Assembly: GCA_004764695.1 (NCBI GenBank)
Contig: SMSO01000032.1
Coordinates: 2,320,501 to 2,384,500 of the forward strand
DNA: 64,000 bases
From: Schizochytrium sp. TIO01
Taxonomy: Eukaryota > Sar > Bigyra > Thraustochytrida > Thraustochytriidae
Reading direction: 5' to 3'
Positions 20,454 through 29,343 of the stretch are shown one piece after another (position 1 is the stretch's first letter; every line of letters begins with the position of its first letter). Made by a program: the position numbers and the translations under genes. The notes beneath the pieces were generated by a model that worked only from the letters and a program-made list of their open reading frames with translations, was not told the origin of the DNA and ran no database searches.

Positions 20454-22607
20454 ATGTTGCATATTACCGATGGCGTTGTAGAACTTGCTCCTGATTTTAA
20501 GCTTGCGTACCAAGTTTGGCTGCCCGAGGGTGTTGCTTCATTGAATGACCTAGCACCGGAGCGTCGCATTCTGTCATGGCCTGGCTGGCTTGATAACTCA
20601 GGAAGTTTTGAACCAATTGCTCCGTTGTTCGCGCAACGTGGTTTTGGTGTGGTTGCCATAGACCCACCTGGTTGTGGCCGTTCTACGCACCGGGCTCAAT
20701 GCGCTTGGTATCATGATTTCGAGGAAGCTCACATGATAATGCACGTCGCTGATGTTTTAGGTTGGGCTGAACCTTTTGTGATAATGAGCCATTCACGCGG
20801 CTCAAATGTGACAATGTTTACAGCGGGCAGTTTTCCTCATCGGGTGCGTGCACTTGTGCTCTTTGAGAGTTCCCTTGGTATGGCAGGAACCTACATTTTG
20901 AACCGTAAGGAGGCTGGTCCAGTGTGGGGTGGATTTTCTACCGCCATCGATATGGATCACAAGAATCGCGCACGTGTACCCAGACGCTTCAAAGAGCTCG
21001 AAGAGGCCATCCAGCATAACTACACAAATCCTGCTTTCCCTAAGTCTCGCCAAGTTAGCGAATCCATCGTGAAGCGCCATATTGTGGATCATCCCGAGGG
21101 AGGAATTACCTTTTCACATGATGTCCGTACATATGGTCAGACTCAGTCGCGCTATATTGATGAAGAGGTGAATACGCCTTTCCTGCGCGCAACCCGTGCA
21201 CCAGTGCTCAATTTCTATGGCGCAGATTCAAGCTTAGCTCAATTTGCAATCTACGACACTGATGAAGAAGCAACTAAGGCATATCGTGAGATTTATAATT
21301 GGATTGAAGTACCAGAAAGCGTCTTTGCCCCATATGTGCGCGATGTGAGAGCACGAATGAGAGAACTCGTCGAGTTCAAGGCTGCAATCATCCCCGGTGC
21401 CCACCACCACCTTCATGGCGATGTGCCCGAAGAAGTTGCAGCTATCGCATTGCCGTGGCTTGAGGAGAGAATCTCAAAACCAATTGATACGTCTCTTCCT
21501 GAGGATTTGCGCGGCAAGGCGGGTGACCTTTGGCTTAAATCAAGTGTTGAACATCTCCTCGCGCCTATCGTGGGCAAAGAAATGCCAATGTCCGAGCTTC
21601 CAGAAGACCTTAGAGCGTCTCAAACACACGCCATCTTTGGAGAAGACATCGAGGTGGAGGTAGACGGTCTTGAACTTGGTGCCCAGAGATGGGGTAACCC
21701 TGACAGTGAAAATCGTGTCCTCGCATGGCCCGATTCCTGGGACTCGAGCGCCAGTTTTCAGCTACTAGCTCAACAAGCTGTTGCTGCTGCTCCGGATGGG
21801 GACCTCTGCGTTGTGGCTGTCGACCCTCCTGGCGTTGGTCTATCCCAGGGAGTCCCTTACGACTGGGGGTTTGGCACGTCAGAAACTGCCGCTCTCCTGC
21901 TTCGCGTGTCTGAGGCTCTTGGCTGGGAAGAAAACTTTTCCTTATGGGGTCACGGAGCAGGTGCATCGGTTGCTCTGTATGCCGCTGGAGGTGCTCCATC
22001 AAAGATCAATGCTGTTATATTATTCGATCCTCAAACACTGACCATCCCTGCAGAATGGGCACCTGCCGAGGTTTACTACTCCTATGAAGAGCGTTGCGCT
22101 GAGCCACTTACACTTCCTCACTTCAAGACTCGTGAAGAGCTAGTCTCTCGATTGCAAACTGACCCTAATTTCCCAAAGTCCATCACGACCGCTGAAGCAA
22201 TTGCAAGTCGTCTTGCTGTGCGAAGTGAAAAGGATAACTCATGGACATTGAACCTCGACTCTAGAGTTTTTCGAGTTCGCAAACCTATCCTTGAAACCCC
22301 TGCAGAGACTTACCACGACCTTCTTGCTGACATCCAGGCTCCTGTTCTTGCTATTTTCCCAACCGACAGTGCACGTGCTTATGCTGGACCAGCAAGTCAA
22401 CGCCGCCGCATTCTCACTGAGCTTGGAGCTATTCGTTCCCCCTTGACAACAGTTCGCGTAAAGGGTGGAAGTCTTGCTCACTCATGCAATGCCGAAAGTA
22501 TGTTGCCTGTGGTTCGTGATTGGGATCATCAACTTGAGTCTCTGCGCCGTCTAAACCTGGCCTCAACCAGTCGTGAGACTATGCAAGACGCTGTATCAAA
22601 GCTTTAA
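20454..22607 (+). CDS. Tandem alpha/beta-hydrolase protein, second domain lacks catalytic residues
   Basis: 717 residues from a true ATG, built from two homologous serine-hydrolase-like (SERHL-type) domains. Domain 1 (about 1-345) has the oxyanion/strand region WPGWLDNSGSF, the VVAIDPPGCGRS turn, the nucleophile elbow SHSRG with Ser114, and a C-terminal histidine cluster GAHHHLHGD (about 315-323). It looks active. Domain 2 (about 390-717) repeats the landmarks (WPDSWDSSASF, VVAVDPPGVGLS), but its elbow reads GHGAG, with Gly501 in the serine position, and the His cluster is GGSLAHS. A regulatory or structural pseudoenzyme half is the simplest reading. Each domain lies next to a related leader ending in E-D-L-R (before domain 2 at about 349 and 384). 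There is no signal peptide, so the protein is probably cytosolic. The substrate is unknown. Confidence 0.82.
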   Translation: MLHITDGVVELAPDFKLAYQVWLPEGVASLNDLAPERRILSWPGWLDNSGSFEPIAPLFAQRGFGVVAIDPPGCGRSTHRAQCAWYHDFEEAHMIMHVADVLGWAEPFVIMSHSRGSNVTMFTAGSFPHRVRALVLFESSLGMAGTYILNRKEAGPVWGGFSTAIDMDHKNRARVPRRFKELEEAIQHNYTNPAFPKSRQVSESIVKRHIVDHPEGGITFSHDVRTYGQTQSRYIDEEVNTPFLRATRAPVLNFYGADSSLAQFAIYDTDEEATKAYREIYNWIEVPESVFAPYVRDVRARMRELVEFKAAIIPGAHHHLHGDVPEEVAAIALPWLEERISKPIDTSLPEDLRGKAGDLWLKSSVEHLLAPIVGKEMPMSELPEDLRASQTHAIFGEDIEVEVDGLELGAQRWGNPDSENRVLAWPDSWDSSASFQLLAQQAVAAAPDGDLCVVAVDPPGVGLSQGVPYDWGFGTSETAALLLRVSEALGWEENFSLWGHGAGASVALYAAGGAPSKINAVILFDPQTLTIPAEWAPAEVYYSYEERCAEPLTLPHFKTREELVSRLQTDPNFPKSITTAEAIASRLAVRSEKDNSWTLNLDSRVFRVRKPILETPAETYHDLLADIQAPVLAIFPTDSARAYAGPASQRRRILTELGAIRSPLTTVRVKGGSLAHSCNAESMLPVVRDWDHQLESLRRLNLASTSRETMQDAVSKL

Positions 22608-22967
22608 TTTTACGTAGCACAAAGCTGACTGCTATAAGTTTCCCAGATTGCATTAGAGTCATCTTCTTTATAATTATCATTTATCTTCCTATCTTGGACC
22701 TATGAAACACAGCTCATTTCTCAAGGATATATGACAAGAGAGACAGAGAGCAAGGAAAGCAAAGGAATAAAACATTTAGATTATTTAAGCAAGCATTCGA
22801 AAGGAATACTTCCTCGAGTCAGATATTTATCGTCAAAGTCAAAAAAGCGTTGTCATTGCACCATAGTCATGGGGCGCGACACGCAAAAGCATTCATGCTT
22901 TGTAAATTCAATTTAAGAATAGCAACTCTTCATAGGGGTATGGTAATCACTAAACTTTGATAAAAGG
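22608..22967. other. Convergent 3' spacer
   Basis: 360 bases between the stop codons of the hydrolase and the helicase. It is AT-rich with no gene seen, and must hold both polyadenylation regions. Confidence 0.6.
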
Positions 22968-24719
22968 TTAGCGCCGTCCACGACCTTTGCCATGTCGACC
23001 TTTTCCATTAATTTTGCCAGACTTCACGTCACGGTTACGCTGTTGATTAAGCTGCTTCTCACGATTAAGGCGTTGTTGTTCAAGGCGGTCAATCTCATCT
23101 TGAGTGAGCGACTTGGTCTGTTGCTGTTGCGCACCTCCAGAAGAAGCAGGGCGATCCATGGTCTTTTCCCGGCGCTTTGACTCCTTGGTTGCAATAATAC
23201 GCAGGTCGACAGGAACCTGTTGATTACTATCCTCAAGGATCTTGAGAAGTTCTGGGGCAATCTTACTATCCTCATTCTTTAAAAAGAATGTTACAGCATG
23301 GCCATAGCGACCGGCACGACCGCAACGTCCAATGCGATGAACATAGTCTTCGATAGTCATACTCATTGTAAAGTTGACTACGAGAGATACTGCAGGCACA
23401 TCAAGACCACGAGCCGCAACATCCGTAGCCACAAGGACGCGGGACTCACCATGTTTAAAAGATCGCAAGGCTTCCTGGCGAGCCGTTTGACTCATGTCTC
23501 CGTTAAGAGCTTCTGCTTTGATGCCCGCCTCGCGGAGATCCTGAGCAAGTTTCTTTGATTCGGCCTTAAAGAGCGCAAATACGATGGCGAGGGTCTCGGG
23601 GTCTTTATTCAAAGCAGATTGAAGGACCTCTACCAAACGACGGAATCGAGGGGCGCCTTTGTGTTTGAGGACCTCTACAGTTTGTGTGACTGTTCGTGAT
23701 GCGGATAGTCCGGCGTGATCAACACCAATGAAGATGGGTTCTTCGACTGAGGAGCAAATGCGCTTTACAGTGCTCTCCATAGTTGATGTAGCCTCCCAGG
23801 TTGCACTGGTCAGGATGATACGTGGGCGCTTTGACATGAGAGCGCGAAGGCTGTGGACAGCTTCGAAGAAGCCCATGTCCAGCATTCGATCAGCCTCATC
23901 CAGGACAAACACAGAAACTTCGTCAAGGAGGATGCATTGATCCTCTGCATTACTTGTTCCTTCTTCACCAGCTTCGTCAAGTTCTGCACCAACACACAAT
24001 TGCAAAAGACGCCCAGGCGTTGCAATGATTAACTGAGGGGCGCTTTCAATAAGTTCCGCGCGTTGCTGATGAAAAGAATCGCCACCAATAGCACGTCCTA
24101 GCCTGGCTCGAATGCCCACTTCCGGATGCTTAAGGATAATTTCTGCAGCCTCAAAGGTCTGGCGTGCAAGCTCTCGAGTTGGGGATAGCACGATTGCTGA
24201 TGGAGACACCAGGCCCTTCGTGGCAATTTCGGCTGATTGCGTGGCTAATTCTGCAAGCACAGGTACCAGGAACGCCAACGTTTTGCCGGAGCCTGTCCTG
24301 GCTATAGCAATCATGTCGCGGTCCCAGGTATCAGGTGTGAGCAGAGCATGCCAGCACTGGCGCTGTACCTCTGTGGGCTTGGCCTTGGCGAAGTCTTTGA
24401 CGCCAAATGATGCGCACATGGCCTCCACAAAGCCTTCTGAAATCACATACCCAGACCTCGTCGGCGTTCCCACCAGTCCCGCAAATGTACTCATGGGGTC
24501 AACTTCAACATCGCTATAGTCTGCACCAAAGGCATTATCTCCAGAGGAAGCAGCTTGCTTCACGTCAGCCTCAGCTTCGTCTTCACTAGTATCTTCTTCT
24601 TCGTCGCTGTCATCGTCTTCGTCATCGTCGAACACAGGTTTCTTCACCACGAGACGTCGCAAGGACTCCTGCTCCGAGTCCGATGCCTCGGAGTCTGAGC
24701 TCGCAAGACCTGCAAACAT
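22968..24719 (-). CDS. DEAD-box ATP-dependent RNA helicase
   Basis: 583 residues from a true ATG. All core motifs are present in order: PTEVQ (Q motif, about 115-119), ARTGSGKT (motif I, 140-147), PTRELA (Ia), TPGR (Ib), DEAD (274-277), SAT (305-307), the ARGLD region (V) and HRIGRCGRAG (VI). The N-terminal 75 residues are highly acidic Ser/Asp/Glu sequence and the C-terminus is basic and Gly/Arg/Lys-rich (GKGRHGKGRGRR). This layout suits nucleolar ribosome-biogenesis helicases such as the Dbp3/Dbp2-type group, but the exact orthologue cannot be fixed by eye. An insertion of about 20 acidic residues lies between motifs Ib and II. It is convergent with the hydrolase. Confidence 0.93.
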   Translation of the reverse strand: MFAGLASSDSEASDSEQESLRRLVVKKPVFDDDEDDDSDEEEDTSEDEAEADVKQAASSGDNAFGADYSDVEVDPMSTFAGLVGTPTRSGYVISEGFVEAMCASFGVKDFAKAKPTEVQRQCWHALLTPDTWDRDMIAIARTGSGKTLAFLVPVLAELATQSAEIATKGLVSPSAIVLSPTRELARQTFEAAEIILKHPEVGIRARLGRAIGGDSFHQQRAELIESAPQLIIATPGRLLQLCVGAELDEAGEEGTSNAEDQCILLDEVSVFVLDEADRMLDMGFFEAVHSLRALMSKRPRIILTSATWEATSTMESTVKRICSSVEEPIFIGVDHAGLSASRTVTQTVEVLKHKGAPRFRRLVEVLQSALNKDPETLAIVFALFKAESKKLAQDLREAGIKAEALNGDMSQTARQEALRSFKHGESRVLVATDVAARGLDVPAVSLVVNFTMSMTIEDYVHRIGRCGRAGRYGHAVTFFLKNEDSKIAPELLKILEDSNQQVPVDLRIIATKESKRREKTMDRPASSGGAQQQQTKSLTQDEIDRLEQQRLNREKQLNQQRNRDVKSGKINGKGRHGKGRGRR

Positions 24720-25365
24720 TTTGAATCCAACTAGCCTCGAAGTTGGTGTTTTACTAGCTTTCCAGGCTTGGTTGCCACGCGCTTCAAGGCAAGCGCCCTC
24801 AAAATGTTCTGCATTTCATTGTGAGAACTCCTCCTCTGCCACCATAAATCCCACGTAGGCCCCTTCTAGAGGATACTCCTATATCGCACATCAGGTCATG
24901 AAACTTTGCGGGACGATATATATACCTTCCTTTGTCAGCCTAAAGGTCTACCGAGCTATAATGAAAGCTGCAGCACTCTGCAAAACGCATTGCTGCAAGT
25001 TCTTATTAGCCCTCGTCAGCTCAAGACTCTCCTTTGGCACCACCTTTCTGCAGCCTCACGAGAACCGGCTCTGGCTCCGCCTCAGAATTAGCACGCACCT
25101 AACAAGCTTCTAAGCGGGCGCTTAATATTTGCGTCCACGGGATGTACTCATGAACTTCTTTATAAATCATATTCCCTCGCTCCGCGACTTTCCAAGTCCA
25201 ACTCGAGTAAGCGCAGCAAATGTCAACGGCCCGAGGAAGATCCACCCAGCGAAGAGCCATCTACCTACCCACTGCTTTACTGTCACAAGCGCATCAAATT
25301 AGGGATTTTCATGCTCCTCAAATATGGCAAGCGCGTAATCCTGTGGATACAGCTACATATTACTC

Positions 25366-25405
25366 AATGCAATGCAATGCAATGCAATGCAATGCAATGC
25401 AATGC
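25366..25405. repeat. Pentamer microsatellite (CAATG)n, eight copies
   Basis: Perfect CAATG array, intergenic. Confidence 0.88.
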
Positions 25406-25855
25406 CAGCAGTTATAATTGATCGATTCATGACGCACAGGCATTCACGTCGAGTGGAGTCGAGCCATAGCCAAACCGTCCATCCCAGCGCAAGAAGCAGC
25501 TCTTGTGAGTGGCGCAAGTAGAGCAAACGAGCGCACGGTAGCTATAATGAAGGTACGTGCCTATGAAGGTGCGTTCTCTCTCTCTTGTCAAAGAAACAGA
25601 AAGAAAGAAAGAAAGAAAGAAAGCACTGAGTGGTCAGACTTTGACTCCAGGTTCTGCCTGCTCAGGTGAGAGGTTGATAGCCCTGGGAGCGAATAAAATA
25701 CGGAGCAAGCACCTGAGTGCATACGCCTCGAGGCACTGTCGAGAATGTGCATGGCTCAGTTAGTTTACGTACTTTCCGTGGCGCGATGATAGCAATAAAT
25801 GGCGACGAGGGTTTTTTAATATTTAACACGCGAAGAAAGGAATCAGTAGTACATG

Positions 25856-25992
25856 CATACATACATACATACATACATACATACATACATACATACATAC
25901 ATACATACATACATACATACATACATACATACATACATACATACATACATACATACATACATACATACATACATACATACATACATACATAC
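25856..25992. repeat. Tetramer microsatellite (ATAC)n, about 34 copies
   Basis: The longest simple repeat outside coding sequence in the window, uninterrupted for about 137 bases. It is open in several frames on both strands as repeating Tyr-Ile-His-Thr or Met-Tyr-Val-Cys, which produces false genes. Confidence 0.95.
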
Positions 25993-26088
25993 TTTTGAGA
26001 ATCTTTTTAGCCTAAAGTAACAACCACTCAGGTGATCTGTTCTTCTTCTTGGGCACAGAAAGAACAAAAGAAAAAGTGAATAATGAGG

Positions 26089-26130
26089 GAATGAATGAAT
26101 GAATGAATGAATGAATGAACGAATGAATGA
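26089..26130. repeat. Tetramer microsatellite (GAAT)n
   Basis: About ten GAAT/ATGA units with one variant. Confidence 0.85.
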
Positions 26131-26586
26131 AAGGAGAGTCGGAGCTCAAGCCAGTTCGCAAAACTCAAACTAGGTACGTGCGACGCGGCCCTCTGCGCGG
26201 GGCGGCGCCGGAGGGACTGGAGACTCGAGAGGGGGGACACAAGGCGTGGTTTTCCCGCCTCGTGCGGATCCCTCGCGGCGCGGGACGGCTGAGTGGAAGG
26301 GCAGAGAAGGAAGGACCTTTCTTCATCTTGTCTGGAATATGGCCGATTGTATGTATGTATGTATGTGTAGAAGAAGTTGGCTGACGAAGACGTGGAAACT
26401 CTGAACGATGACAACGGTGATGGCGATAACAATGGTGGCGAAATGCGGTTTGTAAAACTGCGGAATGTGTGTGCATCTGCAATCGCTTGTTGTTGTGGAT
26501 TTCATGCATGACAATATTGATGAATTTGCATGGGACAGACATATACCAAGTTTCTTTCTAGGTATCCTTTGTGAAAAACAAGAACT

Positions 26587-26760
26587 ATGCCCCGCGCCGG
26601 TGGAAAGAGCACTGCCCTTACGGCCAAGAAGGCCAAGGGCAAGGACAAGGTTGTCCTTGACGAGGACGTCGAGTTCAAGCAGAAGCAGAAGGAGCAGGCC
26701 AAGAAGGAGGCTGAGCTCCGTGCCAAGCTTGCCGGTGGCAAGGGTGGCAAGAAGAAGTAA
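26587..26760 (+). CDS. TMA7: Translation machinery-associated protein 7 (TMA7/CCDC72)
   Basis: 57 residues from ATG to TAA. The protein is extremely lysine-rich. The central block DEDVEFKQKQKEQAKKEAEL aligns with the invariant core of the TMA7 family (about 64 residues in fungi and animals), and the Gly/Lys-rich tail GGKGGKKK is also typical. TMA7 co-purifies with ribosomes; its precise role is unclear. Codons are strongly C/G-ending (AAG for lysine almost exclusively), unlike neighbouring genes, which fits a highly expressed translation gene. TTTCTTTCTAG ending at 26561, 25 bases before the ATG, looks like the acceptor of a 5' UTR intron; a possible donor is GTAAAA at 26452. Confidence 0.88.
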   Translation: MPRAGGKSTALTAKKAKGKDKVVLDEDVEFKQKQKEQAKKEAELRAKLAGGKGGKKK

Positions 26761-27354
26761 GTGAGTCGGCTTAAACGACGACAACGAAGTCTTTCTTCCC
26801 CATCGCTGCGAATCCCACAGGCCCATGCGTGAACACTTGATCAAGTGCAATCGCCTGGACAACACGCGTTGGACGGCTGCAACGCCTGATGAAGGGAACC
26901 TGCATGTAAAGTCCAATGTCTACTCCTTGAGGGTCTTTCCACTTGCTTACCCCAGTGAACTGTACTCTGCATAACAAAGTATGTGCGCTGACCGTTTTGC
27001 TTGTGACACTGCACCGTAAGAGTATAACGAATCCTTTTCTTTTTCCATTATGATGAAACATTGCCGAGCACGGACTTTCCAAGTCTTGACCAATACCTAG
27101 GCTTTTGTTTCCTGCACCTTGAACTTCTATTTCTTTCGTTGCAGAAAATTTTCATTTTCATCTTGTCGTGACCACCCATGCATCGAACAGCTTTCAACAA
27201 CTTATGTATTAGAAGTATGTAGTATATATTACTTGGAAGAGCTCTCGCTACAGTAATAATTCGTATCGAGTGTTTTAGACACTATCAACAACGACATGAG
27301 CATGAGAAAAGTCAAATCAATCGATATTAGAACAAATAGAAGTCATTACTTATA
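26761..27354. other. Convergent 3' spacer
   Basis: 594 bases between the TMA7 stop and the peptidase stop. Minus-strand frames here are short and antisense to TMA7. No gene is seen. Confidence 0.55.
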
Positions 27355-29343
27355 TTACTCGGATCTAGAGAGCATCGAAAGAAGATCACCCAGGAAGTCA
27401 TTCGTTGACTGTCTGGGTTTACCTTCGCGAAGCCAGGACTTGATAATACTAATCTCGCGCGCACGACCTTGGCGCAAAGAGGGAGGGTCATCTGGGTTCG
27501 AAAACATGAAATCTGTATGATGAGCGCCATGCTCAAAGAATACAGCTTCAATACCACGCGGCTCATTGCTCTCCAGAACGCCTGCAGCAGACCATGGATC
27601 GTAGCGTCCATTGCTAAAAATAATGTTGCTTCCATACCGGCTAATGTCGCGACCCATGTATTGAGCTAATGGCCATAAACCAAGAGGATCCAGCAACTTG
27701 GCTTCGCTTGTAACACCGTAAAGACCTTGCTCGTGAAACGCAGAGCAAGATGCCTCAGCTCGAGCAGCCCGCACAAGGTCATTGTAAGTACTGTTGGCGA
27801 GAACTTCCTTTGAAACACTTGGAGGCCAGTATATGTCACGTCCCATACCCCGCAACAAATATTGCACGAGGAAAAAACCTTCGTTGCACACAAGCGCTCC
27901 CCAGCCATCCAGCATCTCAACATGGTCAACTCTACATACATTTTCTGTAGAGTTGGCCTTGTAAGCTGGAGGTGAACGAAGGTTACCCATTTTTTTCTGT
28001 GTAGAAGAAGACCTTCCAATTGTTGTGCGGCTTGGTACAGATGGACGAAGAGATTGCCGCATACGCAATGTAGCAGGTGACTCAGAAGTTCCATCAGTAG
28101 CTTCACCGCCGTAACATTTGACCGTTCCGGTAATATTATATAGCATACTATACATCTCGCCAATACCCTTAACTAGGTCTTGGGCAATTGGCAGACTTGC
28201 AAGATCCACAGTTGTCGCACCTGATTGAAGGGAGGCTTGATCCCAGTCGATATCAAGTTTAATGCGACCTGACTCCAGGTCTACACTGAACTTCACTTTT
28301 GAGCGGTCGCCAACCAAGCTCACACGGTCTTTGGGTTGGCGGACTTTAGCACAAACATGACGCATAGGCCATGCAGGAAGCTTGTAGCCTCTCTGGTTAA
28401 CCGTAGCAAAGACAATGTAATCAGATGGAAATGGAAAGTTAGACTCGGCAAGTAGAAATAGTACATCTTGCAACGTCGCAATAAGAGTGTCAGCAGCTGG
28501 GAGCGGACTGCACCAGCCGAGCTCTTTCTGAATTAAATCGCGACCTTCTTTAGATTCATACAGGAGAGAAATAACAGCCCATGCCGAGAGAAAGCTATCC
28601 CAACATTGCTGATCGAAATTTCCCTCTGAGTCCTCAATGCCCTGAGCAATAGCCGCATACGCACCATCAAGGGCTGGGCGACTGGTAGCAAATCCGAGCA
28701 CAGGCGCCGATCCAGCGACGGCTCCTGCATTACACACATGTGGATACCGCAAACGGAAGTATGCGGCAAGCATACCACCATAAGAACCTCCAAAGGCTAC
28801 AACTTTAGCATCGTGGGCAATCCCAAGTTTTGATTTCACATAAGGTACAACCTCAGCATAGTCAGCAAGAGCTTGGGCGCTCGAGACATATGCCATACAA
28901 TTTTCCATCCCATCTAGGTTCGGAAACGATTCACCAAAATAGCGATGCTCCGCGAAAACCAAGATGGCTCCAAGTTCCTTACCAAGACTCCACATCAATC
29001 CCGTGTTGTTTACGTAGAGATCGACAGGACCTTCATTCCCCGTGTAGAACAGCATCGGTATATCTTCGCCATCTTGGGGTCGGCGAAAAGCATCATGGAT
29101 ACAAACACGTTGTTTGAAAGTGGCCCACGGGCTATTTGCTAGCCCATTAAAATGATCAACAGGTTGCTCAACGTAGATGATCTCCGTACAATTCGCCAGC
29201 GATGCATGGTCCTGAAACTCATGACCTTGACAGTTTTGTGGTAGAAAGCCTATGAGGACAGAAATGATGCATGCAATTTTCCACAGAAGACTCCCGTCTT
29301 GAGCACGCGGGCCAAGACCTAGTGTAGTGATGAACCTGGTCAT
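27355..29343 (-). CDS. Family S28 serine carboxypeptidase (lysosomal Pro-X carboxypeptidase/DPP7-like)
   Basis: 662 residues from a true ATG. A basic N-terminus is followed by a hydrophobic segment (residues about 20-36, WKIACIISVLIGFL) that acts as signal peptide or anchor. The family opening QPVDHFN is at 60-66, then the TGNEGP oxyanion region (101-106) and AEHRYFGES (131-139). The nucleophile is Ser187 in GGSYGG, the acid is Asp582 in NGRYDPWS, and the histidine pair 608-609 lies in GAHHTDF. S28 enzymes cleave next to proline in secreted or lysosomal compartments. It is longer than the usual 480-500 residues; the extra length is a low-complexity insert at about 430-475 that includes Ser/Arg-rich sequence. 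Several N-glycosylation sites are present. Confidence 0.9.
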   Translation of the reverse strand: MTRFITTLGLGPRAQDGSLLWKIACIISVLIGFLPQNCQGHEFQDHASLANCTEIIYVEQPVDHFNGLANSPWATFKQRVCIHDAFRRPQDGEDIPMLFYTGNEGPVDLYVNNTGLMWSLGKELGAILVFAEHRYFGESFPNLDGMENCMAYVSSAQALADYAEVVPYVKSKLGIAHDAKVVAFGGSYGGMLAAYFRLRYPHVCNAGAVAGSAPVLGFATSRPALDGAYAAIAQGIEDSEGNFDQQCWDSFLSAWAVISLLYESKEGRDLIQKELGWCSPLPAADTLIATLQDVLFLLAESNFPFPSDYIVFATVNQRGYKLPAWPMRHVCAKVRQPKDRVSLVGDRSKVKFSVDLESGRIKLDIDWDQASLQSGATTVDLASLPIAQDLVKGIGEMYSMLYNITGTVKCYGGEATDGTSESPATLRMRQSLRPSVPSRTTIGRSSSTQKKMGNLRSPPAYKANSTENVCRVDHVEMLDGWGALVCNEGFFLVQYLLRGMGRDIYWPPSVSKEVLANSTYNDLVRAARAEASCSAFHEQGLYGVTSEAKLLDPLGLWPLAQYMGRDISRYGSNIIFSNGRYDPWSAAGVLESNEPRGIEAVFFEHGAHHTDFMFSNPDDPPSLRQGRAREISIIKSWLREGKPRQSTNDFLGDLLSMLSRSE

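Larger units (their letters stand above)
24720..26586. other. Divergent intergenic region rich in simple repeats
   Basis: This separates the divergent starts of the helicase and TMA7. It contains (CAATG)n, (AAGA)n, a 137-base (ATAC)n array and (GAAT)n, then a GC-rich stretch at 26175-26290 and an apparent 5' UTR of TMA7. An open plus frame at about 24885-25092 (LRDDIYTFLCQPKGL...) is protein-like but has a TAG just upstream and no ATG. I do not call it a gene. Confidence 0.5.

Noticed and set aside
25662-26067. Open frames of Met-Tyr-Val-Cys and Tyr-Ile-His-Thr on both strands
   Set aside because: They are produced by the (ATAC)n array at 25856-25992.
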